Positions 46,597-55,071 of a stretch of DNA of 64,000 nucleotides are shown here, one piece after another. The notes beneath the pieces are model-generated. The model saw nothing but the letters and a program-made list of their open reading frames with translations, had not been told where the DNA came from and searched no databases. Source of the DNA: Aquipseudomonas alcaligenes_A (GTDB lineage: Bacteria; Pseudomonadota; Gammaproteobacteria; Pseudomonadales; Pseudomonadaceae). Position 1 is the stretch's first letter; every line of letters begins with the position of its first letter. The stretch is from NCBI GenBank assembly GCA_048595745.1, contig CP184361.1; one strand, written 5' to 3'. Made by a program: the position numbers and the translations under genes.

Positions 46597-47321
46597 CACA
46601 GACTGACCCGCGCCCGCTCACGAGCCTGCGCGGCTCCAGCAGGATCGCCCTGACGTTCGCGCGCCTGGGCGATCAGCCCCCACAGCCCCGCCTGCAGCGC
46701 CGGGCGCCCACTGGCGTAGGTCAGGCCGCGGCGCGCCAGCTGTTCGGCCTGGGCGGCATCGCCCTGGGCCAGACGGACCTCAGCAAGACGATAGAGCACC
46801 TGCGGCTCGCGCGGGGCGATACGCTGAGCGCGCTCGAGGCTGGAAGACGCACCATCCAGATCGCCACTGCTCTGCTGCTGCTGGGCACTGGTGAGCAGCG
46901 CCAGTACCGGACCATCGAGTTGCTCGTCCATCGCCAGGCTGCCGCCCGCCGGGATACCGCTGGGCATGCTCGGCGCTGCAGGCGCCTGGTAGCCAGCGGC
47001 TCCCGTGATTGGGCCGGTACTGAGCGGTGCCGGCGCATAGGTAGCCGGAGTCCCGCTGCTGCCATCCGGGTAGGTTTCCAGCGGAGCGGAAGAGACGCCG
47101 CCCGGCACCATCACCACCACACCGGAGTCCTGCGGCAGGCTCTGCTCCTGAGTACGCGCCTGCACCGGCGCGCTACCCCCCGCGCTACGCGCAAAGGCGC
47201 CCTGCTCGTCAGTCATGAGACTGCCGGACGAATCCTGAACCGGAATGGAGCCCCTCGGTACGCTGGCACAGCCAGACAGGAATGCGGAGGCCAACGCCAC
47301 GGAAACCAACCACTTAGACAT
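46596..47321 (-). CDS. TPR-containing lipoprotein downstream of mrcB
   Basis: A 241-residue protein with a lipobox at SAFLSGC (Cys near residue 16), a Ser/Pro/Ala/Gly-rich linker of about 100 residues, and one to two TPR units at the C-terminal end (LSSAQQQQ-like helix, LERAQRIAPREPQVLYRLAE, LAQGDAAQAEQLARRGL). It starts 22 bp after mrcB, suggesting a periplasmic cofactor of PBP1b. LpoB/LpoP-type activators occupy the same position: in P. aeruginosa the TPR lipoprotein LpoP activates PBP1b, and this gene is a good LpoP candidate. Confidence 0.82.
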   Translation of the reverse strand: MSKWLVSVALASAFLSGCASVPRGSIPVQDSSGSLMTDEQGAFARSAGGSAPVQARTQEQSLPQDSGVVVMVPGGVSSAPLETYPDGSSGTPATYAPAPLSTGPITGAAGYQAPAAPSMPSGIPAGGSLAMDEQLDGPVLALLTSAQQQQSSGDLDGASSSLERAQRIAPREPQVLYRLAEVRLAQGDAAQAEQLARRGLTYASGRPALQAGLWGLIAQARERQGDPAGAAQARERARVSL

Positions 47322-47343
47322 TCGATTCCTCACTTGAAGCGAC

Positions 47344-49659
47344 TCAGTTGAGCCAACCACGCACCCAATCCATCACATTGTCCTGCGGCGCCGGTGCGCC
47401 ACAGGCAGCACCCGGAGCAGGTTCGCTGCCGCGGATGTAAGGCAACTCCACGGCATTCGGACACCCGGCCGCCGAGCCCTGGCCGCTGTAAGCATCCACC
47501 CAGGCAGGCGTGACATTGTCTGGCATCGGCATGTCGAGCGGCAGCGGGTCGGCCTTTTTCATGAAGCCCGTCCACACCTGCAGCGCGCCGGTGGCGCCAG
47601 TCAGCGGTGTCTTGCCGTTGTCGTCGCGCCCCAGCCACACAACCGCCAGCAGATCCTGGCTGAAGCCGGCAAACCAGCTATCGCGCGAATCGTTACTGGT
47701 ACCGGTCTTGCCAGCCAGCGCCAGCGAAGACGGCAGCTGACTGTAGACCGAACGGCCGGTGCCTTCGCGCATCACCCGCTGCATGGCGTTCTGCACCAGG
47801 TAGATGGCGCCGGGGTCGAACCGCTGCTGAATCTGGAAGGGATAGCGCTTCAGCGGCTCGCCCTCGGCGGTCAGCACACTGCGGATACCGCGCAGCGGCG
47901 TATTGAAGCCACCATTGGCCAAGGTCTGATACATGGTCGCCACTTCCATCGGGCTCAGAGCGCCAGCGCCAAGCAGCATCGACGGGTATGCCGGCCAGTC
48001 ACGCTCGACGCCCAGACGCTCCAGGGTTTTGAGCACATTGGGCACGCCCAGTTCCAGGCCGAGCTTGGCGGTCGACAGGTTGTAGGAGTTGGCCAGCCCC
48101 TGATACAGGTAAATGGTACCGTGGGCCTTGCGATCATAGTTCTGCGGGCGCCAGACCTGCCCATCCTGCCCCTTGATCGAGAACGGCGTGTCCTCCAGCC
48201 AGCTGGTCAGGGTGTACTGACTGGGGCGCTCAAGGGCCGTGAGGTAGACCGCCGGTTTGATCAGCGAGCCGATGGGGCGGTTGGCATCGAGCACCCGGTT
48301 GAAGCCAGCGAAGCGCGGCTGGCGACTGCCAATCAGTGCCTGAACCTCACCGGTTTCGGGATTGGTCACCACCATGGCCGCCTCGACCTCGTCCACCCCC
48401 TGGCGACCGGACAGACGCTTGAAGGTCTCGCTCATGGCGGACTCTGCCTTGAGCTGCAGGATCGGGTCGAAGCTGGTGAAGATGCGCAGGCCTTCCTCGG
48501 TCAGGTCTTCCTCGCGGTAGTCCTGACGCAGCTGGCGCTTGACCAGATCGAGGAAACCGGGGAACGAGCTGTCGGCCAGGCTGCCACGCTTGGTCACACC
48601 CAGCGGCTTCTGCTTGGCCGCTGCCGCTACCTCGGCCGTCACCACGCCCTGCTCGGCCAGCAGATCGAGCACCAGATTGCGCCGTTCCAGGGCGCGCTCC
48701 GGGTTGCGTCGCGGGTTGTAGTAGGTCGGTCCCTTGACCATGCCGACCAGCAGCGCGACCTGCTCCAGCTTGAGCTCGTTCAGCGGCTGGCCGAAGAAGT
48801 ACTGGCTGGCCAGACCGAAGCCATGCACGGCGCGCTGACCGTCCTGGCCGAGGAATACCTCATTGAGGTAGGCCTCAAGAATCTCTCTCTTGTCGTAGTG
48901 CAGCTCCAGCAGCACCGCCATCATCGCCTCGGTAAGCTTGCGACTGAGGCTGCGCTCGTTGGTCAGGTAGAAGTTCTTCACCAACTGCTGAGTCAGGGTA
49001 CTGCCGCCCTGACGCAACTGGCCGGCGGTCGCATTGATCCACACGGCCCGAGCGATACCCTTGGGCGATACGCCGAAGTGATTGAAGAACTCGCGGTCTT
49101 CGACCGCCACCAGGGTCTCGACCAGGTAAGGCGGCACCTGATCCAGCTTGATCAGGATGCGATCCTCGTGGTGCGCCGGATACAGGCCGCCGATCAACAA
49201 CGGTTCCAGGCGCGCCACCGCCAGCTTGCTGCCGTTGCCCTGCAGCAGGGCGGCCACGTAATCGCCGGAGAACTTCACCCGCACCCGCTGGGCCGGCTCG
49301 TTACCTTCATAGAACTGGAAGCCGCGGGTGTGCAGATCGATCAGGTTGCCATTCACCGCGGCCGCGCCGGGGCCATTGGCCGCACCTTCACGGCGATAAC
49401 CCAGCGCATCCAACTCGGTGAGGAAGTCCTGCTTGCTCAGCTTCTGGCCAACGAACAACTCCAGTGGCCGGGCGTAAACCTTGGCGGGCACGGTCCAGCG
49501 CTTGCCGGAGAACTTCTCCTGCACCACGGCATCCAGGTACACGGCAAAACCGGCCAGCACCACCAGGCCGACCAGCGACAGCTTGAACAGCCAGCCCAGC
49601 CAGGAACGGCTGCCGGCGCGGCGCTTGGCGCCTTTGCGAGGGGTACGGGAACGAGTCAT
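47344..49659 (-). CDS. mrcB: penicillin-binding protein 1B
   Basis: PBP1b polymerises and crosslinks peptidoglycan. It has 771 residues: a short cytoplasmic basic tail, one membrane segment (LFKLSLVGLVVLAGFAVYL), a UB2H region, the glycosyltransferase with catalytic Glu in VEDREFFNHFGV and GGSTLTQQLVKNFYL, and the transpeptidase with PIGSLIKPAVYL (SxxK), NSYN and AGKTGTSNDSRDSWF. It is followed by the TPR lipoprotein gene. Confidence 0.97.
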   Translation of the reverse strand: MTRSRTPRKGAKRRAGSRSWLGWLFKLSLVGLVVLAGFAVYLDAVVQEKFSGKRWTVPAKVYARPLELFVGQKLSKQDFLTELDALGYRREGAANGPGAAAVNGNLIDLHTRGFQFYEGNEPAQRVRVKFSGDYVAALLQGNGSKLAVARLEPLLIGGLYPAHHEDRILIKLDQVPPYLVETLVAVEDREFFNHFGVSPKGIARAVWINATAGQLRQGGSTLTQQLVKNFYLTNERSLSRKLTEAMMAVLLELHYDKREILEAYLNEVFLGQDGQRAVHGFGLASQYFFGQPLNELKLEQVALLVGMVKGPTYYNPRRNPERALERRNLVLDLLAEQGVVTAEVAAAAKQKPLGVTKRGSLADSSFPGFLDLVKRQLRQDYREEDLTEEGLRIFTSFDPILQLKAESAMSETFKRLSGRQGVDEVEAAMVVTNPETGEVQALIGSRQPRFAGFNRVLDANRPIGSLIKPAVYLTALERPSQYTLTSWLEDTPFSIKGQDGQVWRPQNYDRKAHGTIYLYQGLANSYNLSTAKLGLELGVPNVLKTLERLGVERDWPAYPSMLLGAGALSPMEVATMYQTLANGGFNTPLRGIRSVLTAEGEPLKRYPFQIQQRFDPGAIYLVQNAMQRVMREGTGRSVYSQLPSSLALAGKTGTSNDSRDSWFAGFSQDLLAVVWLGRDDNGKTPLTGATGALQVWTGFMKKADPLPLDMPMPDNVTPAWVDAYSGQGSAAGCPNAVELPYIRGSEPAPGAACGAPAPQDNVMDWVRGWLN

Positions 49660-49776
49660 GGCGCGGCATTATACGCACTTTGCCTGGCGCCGACAGGCGC
49701 GCCCCGGCGGTTTGCAGAGCGCCTCACAGCGGCCATAATGCGGACTCTTATCGATACCGAAGCGCAAGGAAAGAAC

Positions 49777-51339
49777 GTGAGCCAAGCCCTGATTGCCGCC
49801 CTGCAGAACCCGGCCCTCTACCCTCATCCGGTGGAAGGATTCCAGGTCATCGAGACGCACATCTCCTGGGTGCTGCTCACCGGCCCCTTCGCCTACAAGA
49901 TCAAAAAACCGGTGAATTTCGGCTTCCTCGACTTCACCAGCCTGGAGCAGCGCCAGCATTTCTGCGGCGAGGAACTGCGTCTCAACCAGCGCCTGACCGA
50001 GGGCCTGTATCTCGAGGTGTTGCCAGTCACCGGCAGCGAGAGCGCGCCGCAACTGGGCGGTAGCGGACCGGCCATCGAATACGTGCTGAAAATGCGCCAG
50101 TTCCCGCAAAGCCAGCTGCTCAGCGCCGTGCAGGGACGTGGCGAGCTGACGCCGGCACATATCGACGCCCTGGCCCGGCAGATCGCCGGCTTCCATGGCC
50201 GCACGCCGGCCGTAGCCAGCGAGCATCCACTGTGCTCGCCGCAGGCCATCGTCGCGCCGATGCGGCAAAACTTCGAGCAGATCCGCCCGCTGCTCGGTGA
50301 CGCTGCGGACCTGCGCCAGCTCGACGCACTCGAGGCCTGGACCGAGGCCAACATCAGCCGCCTCGAACCGCTGCTGGCCACGCGCGCGGCGAGCGGCGCG
50401 ATTCGCGAGTGCCATGGCGATCTGCACCTGGGCAACGCCACCCTGCTTGACGGGGAAGTCGTACTGTTCGACTGCATCGAATTCAACGAGCCGTTCCGCC
50501 TGATCGACATCGCCTCGGACGCCGCCTTCCTCGCCATGGATCTGGAAGATCGCGGTCTCAAGGCGCTCTCGCGGCGTTTCGTCAGCGCCTGGCTGGAACA
50601 CAGCGGCGACTACCCGGCACTGGAGCTGCTGAATTTCTACAAGGCCTACCGCGCCCTGGTCCGCGCCAAGGTCGCACTGTTCAGCCTGGCGCACCAGAGC
50701 GATGCGGTGCAGCGCGCCGCCACCCTGCGCCAGTACCGCAACTACGCCAACCTGGCGGAAAGCTACAGCGCCATCCCCACCCCGTTCATGGCCATCACCT
50801 GCGGTGTCTCCGCCGTCGGCAAGAGCCAGGTTGCCCTGCGCCTGGTCGAGGCGCTGGGCGCCATCCGCCTGCGCTCGGACGTGGAGCGCAAGCGCCTGTT
50901 CGGCGAACAGCCGGACGACGCCAAGGGCAGCCTCAACGGCGGCATCTACAGCGCCGACGCCAGCACCGCCACCTACCAACGCCTGCATCAGTTGGCTGAG
51001 AGCGCCCTGCATGCCGGCTTCCCGGTGGTCCTGGACGCCGCCTACCTCAAGCGCGAACAGCGCAGCGCCGCCTGGCAGGTAGCCGAACAGAACGGCACGC
51101 CCTTCCTGATCCTCGACTGCCAGGCCCCGCAGGAGGTGATCGCCGCCTGGCTGCAGCAGCGCCAGGCCGAAGGCAACGATCCGTCCGACGCCACCCTGGC
51201 AGTGATCGAAGCCCAGCAGGCCAGTCGCGATGCGCTTGACGAGGACGAACAGGCCCACAGCCGCCGCGTCGACACAAACCAGGCCGCCAGCCTGGACAGC
51301 CTGATCGAGAGTATTCGCCAGCGTCTGCCCAGCCTATGA
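49777..51339 (+). CDS. fusion of aminoglycoside-phosphotransferase-like and P-loop kinase domains
   Basis: A 520-residue two-domain protein. The N-terminal part is APH/choline-kinase-like: the catalytic loop is CHGDLHLGNATLL and the metal site DCIEFNEPFRLIDIASD. The C-terminal part, from about residue 335, is an AAA_33/zeta-type P-loop kinase with ITCGVSAVGKSQVALRL and a late R-rich region. Such fusions are widespread in proteobacteria; the substrate is not known. The GTG start at 49777 has AAGGA at the right distance. It is divergent from mrcB with 117 bp between them. Confidence 0.87.
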   Translation: MSQALIAALQNPALYPHPVEGFQVIETHISWVLLTGPFAYKIKKPVNFGFLDFTSLEQRQHFCGEELRLNQRLTEGLYLEVLPVTGSESAPQLGGSGPAIEYVLKMRQFPQSQLLSAVQGRGELTPAHIDALARQIAGFHGRTPAVASEHPLCSPQAIVAPMRQNFEQIRPLLGDAADLRQLDALEAWTEANISRLEPLLATRAASGAIRECHGDLHLGNATLLDGEVVLFDCIEFNEPFRLIDIASDAAFLAMDLEDRGLKALSRRFVSAWLEHSGDYPALELLNFYKAYRALVRAKVALFSLAHQSDAVQRAATLRQYRNYANLAESYSAIPTPFMAITCGVSAVGKSQVALRLVEALGAIRLRSDVERKRLFGEQPDDAKGSLNGGIYSADASTATYQRLHQLAESALHAGFPVVLDAAYLKREQRSAAWQVAEQNGTPFLILDCQAPQEVIAAWLQQRQAEGNDPSDATLAVIEAQQASRDALDEDEQAHSRRVDTNQAASLDSLIESIRQRLPSL

Positions 51340-51398
51340 GGCGTGCCGTTGTTCAGGGCTTGTCTATACTTGTGACAGGCCCTGAATGGAGGCACCCC

Positions 51399-51737
51399 AT
51401 GAGCCATCCCCACCAACTGGACACCCCGCTCTTCCGTCTGCTGCACGACGAAAAAATCAGCGAATTCAATAAACAGAAGCCGCGAGAAGGCAGCATCGAC
51501 CTGCGCGGCGCCGATCTGCGCGGCCTCGACCTGCGTATGCTGGACGCCTCCCGAATCGATTTCACCGATGCCTATTTTCGCGGCGCTGATCTGCGCGGCA
51601 TCGATCTGCGAGAGGCGTGCCTGGAAGGCGCCAGCATCGCTCATGCGCAAATCTCCGGCGCCTATTTCCCAATACAACTGAGCGCCGACGAGATTCTCCT
51701 GTCCATGCAGTTCGGCACCCGCATGCGTTACCGCTGA
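51399..51737 (+). CDS. pentapeptide-repeat protein
   Basis: A 112-residue protein with about ten A(D/N)LxG-type pentapeptides from residue 32 on (SIDLRGADLRGLDLRMLDAS, then FRGADLRGIDLREACLEG). It should fold as a short right-handed beta-helix. It is too short to resemble the DNA-mimic Qnr proteins, and no function is suggested. ATG 51399 has GGAGG upstream. It is 59 bp after the fusion kinase and 4 bp before the methyltransferase gene. Confidence 0.88.
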   Translation: MSHPHQLDTPLFRLLHDEKISEFNKQKPREGSIDLRGADLRGLDLRMLDASRIDFTDAYFRGADLRGIDLREACLEGASIAHAQISGAYFPIQLSADEILLSMQFGTRMRYR

Positions 51738-51741
51738 GCAG

Positions 51742-52500
51742 ATGAGCGACGTTGCCCGCCTGTTCGGCAACCGCGCGGATGCTTACGCTCACTTTCGGCC
51801 ACAGTATCCGCCGGAACTGTTCAACTGGCTGGCCACAAACAGTCCAAGCAACGAGCGGGCACTGGACATTGCCTGCGGCAACGGCCAGGCCAGCCATCCA
51901 TTACGGCACCATTTCAAGCAGGTCCTGGCCTGCGACGGCAGCACCGAGCAACTGCATGCCGCCCGAGATCTTGCCGGCGTTGACTGCTTCACTGCAGATG
52001 CGAGCGCCCTGCCGCTCGTCGACGAATGCATCGACCTGATTGTTGTAGCCCAGGCTCTGCATTGGTTCGCCACGCCCTCGTTTTTTGCCGAAGTACGGCG
52101 CCTGCTCAGGCCCGACGGGCTGTTCTGCGCCTGGTGCTACAGCCTGCTGCGCATCGACGATGCACTGGACGCCACTCTCGACGACTTCTACTGGAACACC
52201 CTGGGCGGTTACTGGCCCAGCGGCCGCGCCAGCGTCGATGCTGGCTACCGCGATATCCAGCCGCCCTTCGCGTGCATCGCCGTGCCGGCCTTCGCCATCC
52301 AGCTGGAGTGGGATCTGCACCAACTGCTCGGCTACCTCGGCACCTGGTCGGCCGTGCAGCAGCTCGAACAGGCCAGCGGCCGCGACCCGTTGCAGAAGCT
52401 GCAGCCGCGCCTGCGCCAGGCCTGGGGTGACGGGCAGCAGAAGCGTTTTGTGCGATGGCCGCTACACTTTCTCGCAGGCTTCCCGACACGCCCCGCATAG
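51742..52500 (+). CDS. class I SAM-dependent methyltransferase
   Basis: A 252-residue protein with the Methyltransf_11 pattern: ALDIACGNGQASHPLRHHFK (motif I), ADASALPLVDECIDLIVVAQ (motifs II-III), and ALHWFATPSFFAEVRRLLRP. It resembles the family that includes trans-aconitate methyltransferases and generic methylases; the substrate is unknown. It is closely spaced after the pentapeptide gene and 17 bp before the TfoX-like gene. Confidence 0.88.
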   Translation: MSDVARLFGNRADAYAHFRPQYPPELFNWLATNSPSNERALDIACGNGQASHPLRHHFKQVLACDGSTEQLHAARDLAGVDCFTADASALPLVDECIDLIVVAQALHWFATPSFFAEVRRLLRPDGLFCAWCYSLLRIDDALDATLDDFYWNTLGGYWPSGRASVDAGYRDIQPPFACIAVPAFAIQLEWDLHQLLGYLGTWSAVQQLEQASGRDPLQKLQPRLRQAWGDGQQKRFVRWPLHFLAGFPTRPA

Positions 52501-52517
52501 AAAGGCAAGGAGACGCC

Positions 52518-52790
52518 ATGCACGACGAACTGCAACACATGAAGAACCTCGGCAAAACCTCGGCGCAATGGCTGCACGCAGTCGGCATCCACAGCGCCAG
52601 CGACCTGCGCCGGCTGGGCGCGGTGGACGCCTACCGGGCCGTGCGCGCCCGCGGGTTCAGGGCCTCCAAGGTGCTGATGTACGCCATCGAGGGCGCCCTG
52701 CTCGATGTTCACTGGAACGACCTGCCCCCCGGCCTCAAAGCCAGGCTCAATGGCCAACTGAACGACCCCGGAGCAAGCAACAAGAGCTAG
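52518..52790 (+). CDS. TfoX/Sxy C-terminal domain protein
   Basis: A 90-residue protein made of a TfoX C-terminal domain only: LQHMKNLGKTSAQWLHAVGI, LRRLGAVDAYRAVRARGF, LLYA-like LMYAIEGALLDVHW. This is a helix-hairpin-helix type fold; full TfoX proteins control competence, but the stand-alone domain has no known task. AAGGAG upstream of ATG 52518 is a strong ribosome site. Confidence 0.9.
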   Translation: MHDELQHMKNLGKTSAQWLHAVGIHSASDLRRLGAVDAYRAVRARGFRASKVLMYAIEGALLDVHWNDLPPGLKARLNGQLNDPGASNKS

Positions 52791-52896
52791 CTCACAACCT
52801 CCGAGCGGCGAGATTTACCTGTGCGACGCCGCCGCCTATTGTTGCCACTGCCTGCGTGCCTTATCGTCAGCCCAGCCAGTTCAAGGAATTACCGAC

Positions 52897-53697
52897 ATGT
52901 ACCTACTCGGGGAGCAACCGGCCTACGCCGATCAGCTGATCCAACGCCTGCAGAGCATTCCCATGCAGTTGCTCGAAGGGCTGCAGCCCAGCGGTTCGCC
53001 CCTGCGCCTGGAACAGGTCGAGGATCTGGCGAAGATACTGCCTGGCAACCAGCTGTACATCATCGAGAACGGCCTGCTGCATGCGCAGGTCGATGATCGC
53101 CCGCTGTTCTACCTGCAAGAAGGCGATCTGGTTGGGCTGCGCCAGGGCATCGATCTGCCCAGCTGCCGTTACAGCAGCGAGGAGCAACTGACCCTGGTGC
53201 CCTACTCGCGCAGCGAAGTGTTCAAGCACATCTACGGCAGCGAGCAGCGCCAGGAACTGTTCATCCAGTACCTGATCGGCCATACCGCCCTGCTCTCCGA
53301 CGCCCTGGCCCGCCTGAAGCAGCCGGAGATCCGCCCGGCCACCGGCTTCCAGCATTTCGCCGCCGGCGAGGAGCTGATCCATCAGGGCGACGATGCCGAC
53401 CACGTGTTCGTGATCATCGAAGGCCACGCCGAAGCCTGGGTGGACGGGCAGAAGGTCGGTGACGTGCAGAAGGACGAGATTTTCGGCGCCATGGCCGTGT
53501 TCACCCGCGAGAAGCGCAGTGCCACGGTCATCGCCAGCGAGCCCTGCACCGTGATGGTGATTCCCAAGGACCAGTTCCTCAGCCTGATGCAGAGCAACCC
53601 GCGCATCGCCCACAGCCTGATCGAGAGCATGGCGCGACGCATCGACCTGATGAACAAGGAAGTGACCCAGCTGCGCGCTCAACTGCAGCCGGCCTGA
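52897..53697 (+). CDS. cyclic-nucleotide-binding domain protein (CbpA-like)
   Basis: A 266-residue protein with a divergent N-terminal sensor-like half and a C-terminal cyclic-nucleotide-binding domain (about residues 145-250): GEELIHQGDDADHVFVIIEG, then FGAMAVFTREKRSATVIASE, the phosphate-binding cassette. There is no DNA-binding helix-turn-helix. In P. aeruginosa the counterpart next to prrF is CbpA, a cAMP-binding protein controlled by Vfr. The PrrF locus immediately downstream here supports orthology. Confidence 0.88.
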   Translation: MYLLGEQPAYADQLIQRLQSIPMQLLEGLQPSGSPLRLEQVEDLAKILPGNQLYIIENGLLHAQVDDRPLFYLQEGDLVGLRQGIDLPSCRYSSEEQLTLVPYSRSEVFKHIYGSEQRQELFIQYLIGHTALLSDALARLKQPEIRPATGFQHFAAGEELIHQGDDADHVFVIIEGHAEAWVDGQKVGDVQKDEIFGAMAVFTREKRSATVIASEPCTVMVIPKDQFLSLMQSNPRIAHSLIESMARRIDLMNKEVTQLRAQLQPA

Positions 53698-53714
53698 AAC
53701 GCGATCGAATGACC

Positions 53715-53746
53715 AAACCCCGGCCCAGGCCGGGGTTTGTTTTTTC
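53715..53746 (+). terminator. intrinsic terminator of the CbpA-like gene
   Basis: AAACCCCGGCC-ca-GGCCGGGGTTTGTTTTTT, 17 bp after the stop. Confidence 0.92.
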
Positions 53747-53765
53747 CGGCATCTGCCAATCAGTC

Positions 53766-53817
53766 GAAAATAATTCTCATCCAGGCATTGACTGCAAAAT
53801 GAGAATTGTTATTATTA
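53766..53817 (+). promoter_or_regulatory. prrF promoter with overlapping Fur box
   Basis: TTGACT at 53788-53793, a 16-17 bp spacer and a TATTAT-type -10 at about 53810-53815. AAATGAGAATTGTTATTATT at 53798-53817 resembles the Fur box and covers the -10. A second, inverted AATAATTCTCAT lies at 53769-53780. Iron-dependent repression by Fur is inferred. Confidence 0.8.
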
Positions 53818-53821
53818 CACC

Positions 53822-53938
53822 AACTGGTCGCGAGATCAGCCGATAAGCTCAAGAGACCACAGCAGTCGGACTCTTCAGATTATCTCCTCATCAGGCTAAT
53901 CACGGTTATTGACCCGGCACTTTGCCGGGTCTTTTTTT
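53822..53938 (+). ncRNA. prrF: PrrF-type iron-responsive small RNA
   Basis: About 117 nt beginning AACTGGTCGCGAGATCAGCC, with the core CTCCTCATCAGGCTAATCAC and a terminator GACCCGGC-acttt-GCCGGGTCTTTTTTT. As I remember PrrF1/PrrF2 of P. aeruginosa, the 5' end, the core and the terminator all match, and the site next to a cAMP-binding protein gene is the same. PrrF is a functional analogue of RyhB: with Hfq it blocks mRNAs of iron-rich proteins when iron is scarce. Only one copy is present here. Confidence 0.9.
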
Positions 53939-53962
53939 GCCTGCAAAACCTCGCCCGCAGCC

Positions 53963-54970
53963 TTACCAGCCCACACCCAGGCCGATCACATAGCGGCGCT
54001 CGTTGGTATCGCCCTGCTCGGCGGAGACCTTATCCCACTCGGCCTTGAGGGTCAGCGCTGCCCAGCTGTTGAGCTTGTAGCGCAGGCCCGCTTCGGTATC
54101 GATGATGTAGTCGATCTCATCGACGAAGGGCGCGCCCAGCTCACCCTGGGAATACAACTCCAGGTTCTTGCCGTACAGGTAGCGCTTGTAGTCCCACTCC
54201 ATGGCCGCAGAGTTGAAGTGCTCGCTGCTGCCATCGGCAAACACGTAATCGTTGCGGTTGAGCAGCCCGGTCATGGAGAAGGCGCCCAGCGCATCGTCCC
54301 AGAACTGGTAGCCGGGGCCGCTACCCACGGTGCGCTGGGTGCGCAGGTCTTCGATACGGTCGTGGCTGTACTTCAGCTGGCCCTGCCAGAAGAACTGCCG
54401 GGTGATGAAGCGATCGAGGTCGTAGCCCAGTTCGACACGGTCGGTCTTGCGCTCGTCATCCTTGGTCTCGTGGTCGTACTCTGCGGCAATTCCGTGACGC
54501 CAGGCACCGTGGCGCATGCGGGTGTCGAGATCGATGTCGTAATCCTTGATGTCATTCTCGGCCTGCTTGTAGTCGGCGGAGACGCTGAGGTTGCCGGTCC
54601 AGGCCAGGTCCTGCACCAGCGGCTTGGGCGGCAGCATCTGGCTGATCGAACTCAGCTCGACCACCTTGGGCGCCTCGCCATTGACCAGTTCGACCTGGCC
54701 CTGCCCGGCCGGCCGCAGCGACTTGGCGCGCTCGCCGACAAAGTCGCCCTGTTTGATCAGCAGCTCGCGCTCGCTCTCCAGCGTGGCGATCTTGCGGGCA
54801 TCAAGGGTGATGGTGCCGGCGTAGTCGGTCTTCAGCAGCAGCTTGCCGCTGTCGAACAACTCAATGCTACCGGTGAGCTTGTCGCCATTCTTGAGCCAGA
54901 CGGTATCGGCCAGCAGTGGCATAGTGGTGGCGGCAAGCGCCAGGGACAGCAGGGAACGCAGCAGGGTCAT
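53963..54970 (-). CDS. DUF481 outer-membrane-type protein, copy A
   Basis: A 335-residue protein with a signal peptide (SLALAATTMPLLA, cleaved near residue 23). A short N-terminal domain follows (TVWLKNGDKLTGSIELFDSG), then a beta-strand-rich DUF481 barrel of about 210 residues ending YVIGLGVGW with a terminal aromatic residue. DUF481 proteins are probably outer-membrane barrels of unknown role. It is a paralogue of the gene at 55072 (shared TVWL-NGD-LTG start, GSGPGY-FWDD, EWDYKR, GLG-GW end). Confidence 0.88.
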   Translation of the reverse strand: MTLLRSLLSLALAATTMPLLADTVWLKNGDKLTGSIELFDSGKLLLKTDYAGTITLDARKIATLESERELLIKQGDFVGERAKSLRPAGQGQVELVNGEAPKVVELSSISQMLPPKPLVQDLAWTGNLSVSADYKQAENDIKDYDIDLDTRMRHGAWRHGIAAEYDHETKDDERKTDRVELGYDLDRFITRQFFWQGQLKYSHDRIEDLRTQRTVGSGPGYQFWDDALGAFSMTGLLNRNDYVFADGSSEHFNSAAMEWDYKRYLYGKNLELYSQGELGAPFVDEIDYIIDTEAGLRYKLNSWAALTLKAEWDKVSAEQGDTNERRYVIGLGVGW

Positions 54971-55071
54971 GGGCATCAGCGGTCTGGACGGGAAAAAGGC
55001 GCGCATTATCCGGATGCGCGCCGCCTGAGCAAGCACAGACCGACCTGCCGCCAGCAAAGTTCACCCTCCGG

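Noticed and set aside
48121..49776. Long open frame running antisense to mrcB and continuing into the fusion kinase
   Set aside because: High GC produces such shadows. The conserved protein begins at GTG 49777 with a ribosome site, and mrcB on the other strand has all PBP1b motifs.
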